Below, piece by piece: positions 61,587-64,000 of a stretch of 64,000 bases of DNA; position 1 is the stretch's first letter; each line of letters opens with the position of its first letter. The translations under genes were made by a program, and so were the position numbers. Source of the stretch: Candidatus Chlorohelix allophototropha (GTDB lineage: Bacteria; Chloroflexota; Chloroflexia; Chloroheliales; Chloroheliaceae); NCBI RefSeq assembly GCF_030389965.1, contig NZ_CP128399.1:1664934-1728933 (forward strand), in the 5' to 3' direction. The notes under the pieces were generated by a model that was not told the DNA's origin, did not search any database, and was given only the letters and a program-made list of their open reading frames with translations.

Positions 61587-63266
61587 TTATTGCTGGGCTT
61601 TTTCTCTGACTTCATATACAAGGTCTAGTGTGATAAGGCTGTAACCGTGCGAACGTGCATACTCCTCGACTCGTTTCTGGACTTTTGGTCTTACAAAGAA
61701 AGGTATTTGTTTCAAAGCTTTTTGAGCTTCGTCTGTCCAAACCAACTCAGCCGTGATTGCAGCAACTGGTGGCGCTTTGACCGCAACTGCTGCGCCGCTT
61801 TCTACCGCTAACTGGGTTGCTTTAGCGCGAAGTTCTTCCGCGATTTTATATGCTTCCAATTCCTGTTCGCGGGCTTCCGGTTCGGGGGCGACCTGAATTT
61901 TGCCCCGTTCATTCGCTTTGAGCCGGGCTTCTTCCACTCCAAGACCGGCATCGCCGAACATTTCAATCATGTGTTTTTCAAGACCTAACGTACAGGTGTG
62001 ATACACTCGATCGGTGATGAAGTTTGAGCCGTCATAGCCAAGGAAAGGCTGGTAACTCAGAGAGAAATCTTCTATATGAGTGGGATTGCTGATAGTGGCG
62101 CATGGTATATCAAATTCGGCGGAGGTATGCCGTTCCATCTGGGTTCCCATCACTATATCGGGCAGCGTTTCCCCAATTGCTTTGCGTACTTCGGCAAATT
62201 CACTGCTACAGATGATGTTATCTGTATAAGGTTTTACTAGCTCTCGAAATTCGTTGGCGAGTTTGCGATTATAGGTGCCTGCGCCGACTATTTGCATGTC
62301 TAGTTCGGTTGCCAGCATCCGGGTAATGGCGACTGCGTGCGTAAAGTCTCCAAAGACAAAAGCCTTCTTTGAACTGTAGCCCTGTACGTCGGCGGTGATG
62401 GTGAACCAAGGCAGCCCGCTGGGCGCGCTTTTCTGATCCATGGAAAAGGCGGCAATCGCCGGTTCTTTAAGGTCAAAAGTCAGCCCATTGCCGGAAGCGA
62501 ATTTGTTCAAGCTTTCTAGCACTTCGCGTACCCATTTGCGGGTGGCAACCACTCCGATAGGGGCACTAGTTACAGCGGGGATGTTGTGCATCTTTTCCAG
62601 CACAATTGCTGCATCTGCGCCCATCTCACGATAGGGTGCAATGGTTGCCCATGCCTGTGGCAGTTTCTTGATATCTGCTACGGTTGCGCCAAGTGGGAAG
62701 ACTACATTAACCGCAATTCCCATAGTTTCCAGCATGCGTTGGAGGCTAAGTAAGTCGTGTTTATGGTGGAAGCCCAACGAGATAGGTCCGATGATATTGA
62801 CGCTTGGTTTGGAAGTGGGCGGTAATTTCATAGCGGCAAATTGCTCAACCATTACGGTTAGCAAGCCGTTTGCCGATTCATCTTCCTCAACCCGGAAAGG
62901 GTTAGGGGCATATATCAAGACTTCGTTCGGAATATTCGCTTGGCGTGCCAATGACCCGTAATCTTCTTGTAGCAGGCTAGAAGAGCAGGTTTGTGTGACT
63001 ACTATGAGGTCAGGGTTGTGGTCGTGACTAACTTCCCGCAAGGATTCGGGCAGGCGGTTTATACCCATGCCCATTGTCTTAAGGTCGAGTACGCTGGTGT
63101 GAACAGGAGGGAAGCGTTTTTCACGCTCCATCATGGTAAACATCGAATTTATATAGCAATCGCCTACCGGAGAATAGGCTACGGCATGCACCCCGTTCAT
63201 ACTGCTTGCCACTCGCGCTACACCAGTGTGGGCGGTTCCCTGATATTCCCAAAAGCTCATTCGCAT
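61587..63266 (-). CDS. bchB: Protochlorophyllide reductase subunit B
   Basis: A 559-residue NifK-like catalytic subunit. Asp 36 in SPVGDCYINSM matches the Asp ligand (BchB-D36 in Rhodobacter) that, with three BchN cysteines, holds the unusual [4Fe-4S] NB cluster. ITADVQGYSSKKAFVFGDFT contains the later conserved Asp of the active site. The C-terminal 55 residues are the PCP_red domain (WTDEAQKALKQIPFFVRPKV). It reduces ring D of protochlorophyllide in the dark. AGGAGAATTAGCT precedes the ATG, inside the end of bchN; the genes are 2 bases apart and translated together. Confidence 0.97.
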   Translation of the reverse strand: MRMSFWEYQGTAHTGVARVASSMNGVHAVAYSPVGDCYINSMFTMMEREKRFPPVHTSVLDLKTMGMGINRLPESLREVSHDHNPDLIVVTQTCSSSLLQEDYGSLARQANIPNEVLIYAPNPFRVEEDESANGLLTVMVEQFAAMKLPPTSKPSVNIIGPISLGFHHKHDLLSLQRMLETMGIAVNVVFPLGATVADIKKLPQAWATIAPYREMGADAAIVLEKMHNIPAVTSAPIGVVATRKWVREVLESLNKFASGNGLTFDLKEPAIAAFSMDQKSAPSGLPWFTITADVQGYSSKKAFVFGDFTHAVAITRMLATELDMQIVGAGTYNRKLANEFRELVKPYTDNIICSSEFAEVRKAIGETLPDIVMGTQMERHTSAEFDIPCATISNPTHIEDFSLSYQPFLGYDGSNFITDRVYHTCTLGLEKHMIEMFGDAGLGVEEARLKANERGKIQVAPEPEAREQELEAYKIAEELRAKATQLAVESGAAVAVKAPPVAAITAELVWTDEAQKALKQIPFFVRPKVQKRVEEYARSHGYSLITLDLVYEVREKAQQ

Positions 63267-63268
63267 AG

Positions 63269-64000
63269 CTAATTCTCCTGGTTATTAGGCAAGAATTCTT
63301 TCCAATCCAGCACATCGAGTTTGCGGTGCCGGTTCAACGCGCGAGCAAACAGGTTGGCGAGGTCACTTGCACCCGTAAAGCCGTAGATTGGGGTAAAGAT
63401 AATCTCGGTTGACCATTTGGTGGCAATGCCTTCGGCTTCAAAGGGGTTAGCCTCCCAGAAATTTGTAACAACGAGATCGGGTTTTAGCTCTCGGATGTCG
63501 CGAATCTGGCGATGCATGTTGGGCATTTCAACCACTCTTAAGCCATTCAATGCTTGCAATTCGCGTTTATGGAATTTGCGATTTACATAAGGTGTGCCAA
63601 CTTCGATCAGTTCCGCACCACACTTGCGTAAAAACCGCGCGATGGGCAATTCCAGCATGTTATCTCCGGTAATGAAGATGCGTTTGCCTCGAATTGCTGA
63701 AACTTTGCTTTCCAAGTTGCGCCAGATTTCCGCTTCGCGCTCGGCAAGGTTGATTTCCTTACCAAAGTGGCGTGCCAAATCTTCAAAGAAAACGCGAGTG
63801 CCATCAGGTCCAATCGGAAATTGGCTTTGCAGCACTTTTGCTCCCCGTAAGCGGCTGAACTGTGTAATAGATTTAGCTACATAGGGATGTAGCGGGGCTA
63901 AGATGGTATCCGGTCCTATTGCCGGAAGCTCGCCGATAGTGTTGGCAGGTACGAAGCCGGCAACCGGCAGCCCCAATTTTTCGGCTTCTCGTTTTAGGTC
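63269..64000 (-). CDS. bchN: Protochlorophyllide reductase subunit N, C-terminal part (cut by window edge)
   Basis: The frame stays open to the window edge, so only the last 244 residues are seen. They match BchN/ChlN, the NifD-like subunit: LGLPVAGFVPANTIGELPAI, GKRIFITGDNMLELPIARFL, GTPYVNRKFHKRELQALNG and PIYGFTGASDLANLFARALN are family blocks. The Cys ligands of the NB cluster lie in the missing N-terminal part. The order N-B-L is the same as in several purple bacteria. The TTG at 63976 is internal and not a start. Confidence 0.95.
   Translation of the reverse strand, partial: DLKREAEKLGLPVAGFVPANTIGELPAIGPDTILAPLHPYVAKSITQFSRLRGAKVLQSQFPIGPDGTRVFFEDLARHFGKEINLAEREAEIWRNLESKVSAIRGKRIFITGDNMLELPIARFLRKCGAELIEVGTPYVNRKFHKRELQALNGLRVVEMPNMHRQIRDIRELKPDLVVTNFWEANPFEAEGIATKWSTEIIFTPIYGFTGASDLANLFARALNRHRKLDVLDWKEFLPNNQEN

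Noticed and set aside
1-64000. tRNA genes, rRNA genes, CRISPR arrays or an intact mobile element
   Set aside because: I looked for T-arm-like sequences, direct-repeat arrays and intact transposases in the intergenic regions and found none convincing by eye.

Overview
The window looks like part of the chromosome of a phototrophic Chloroflexota bacterium. Three observations support this. The right edge carries bchN-bchB-bchL, the dark-operative protochlorophyllide reductase of (bacterio)chlorophyll synthesis. Many secreted lipoproteins have the form 'ACGD lipobox plus Thr/Ala/Pro-rich linker', common in Chloroflexota. There is also a large set of housekeeping genes. By eye the base composition is near half GC, lower than the Chloroflexus and Roseiflexus genomes I know of; a Chloroheliales-type phototroph ('Ca. 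Chlorohelix') is a guess this window cannot prove. No tRNA, rRNA or CRISPR array was seen.

Layout. 1-2.5 kb: end of a ribosomal-protein operon (rpoA partial, rplQ, truA, rplM, rpsI). 2.6-5.9 kb: a dienelactone-hydrolase-fold protein lacking its catalytic residues, a small unknown protein and a GT39-like membrane glycosyltransferase. 5.9-11.4 kb (minus): a peptide-type solute-binding lipoprotein, a DUF503 protein, and a sugar-type ABC importer (binding protein and two permeases, no ATPase). 11.6-15 kb: a Nudix hydrolase, then a tannase-like secreted lipoprotein bracketed by two decayed IS66-type transposase remnants pointing inward. 15-22.7 kb (minus): rluD-like, lspA, a DksA/TraR-like protein without zinc cysteines, cysteine desulfurase, a DHFR-like reductase and smc. 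23-26 kb: acyl-CoA dehydrogenase, then GNAT plus TPR genes behind a clear promoter. 26-29.6 kb (minus): the tight hom-plsC-cbiB-GNAT operon. 29.7-36 kb (minus): S9 peptidase, beta-propeller lipoprotein, and valS behind a T-box leader with its own promoter and terminator. 36.3-41.8 kb (plus): CoA-transferase, PTPS/QueD-like, lone receiver, two paralogous lipoproteins, FlK-like thioesterase, aminotransferase. 41.9-43.8 kb (minus): purA and a SnoaL-like protein. 44.2-51.2 kb (plus): ftsY, ffh, MoxR ATPase, 88-residue protein, VWA/CoxE-like protein, purC, purN-like. 51.5-58.7 kb (plus): unknown protein, M29-type aminopeptidase, C39-like/TPR lipoprotein, DUF2231 membrane protein, gatB, glutamate dehydrogenase, AlkB-like. 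58.7-64 kb (minus): NarL/NarX-type two-component pair, then the bchNBL operon ended by a strong terminator.

Functional links. ftsY and ffh give both SRP GTPases, and lspA serves the seven lipoproteins seen here. purA, purC and the purN-like gene belong to purine synthesis. hom with cbiB may link threonine supply to cobalamin, since the aminopropanol arm of B12 derives from threonine. MoxR and the VWA protein form a chaperone-type pair.

The most unusual non-coding feature is a family of short hairpins (about 23-26 bp, arms AAGGGG/CCCCTT) found six times between genes; two copies supply the stop codon and the last residues (KQGA) of the preceding gene. Starts were chosen from Shine-Dalgarno sequence and family length where possible. 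No database search was run.
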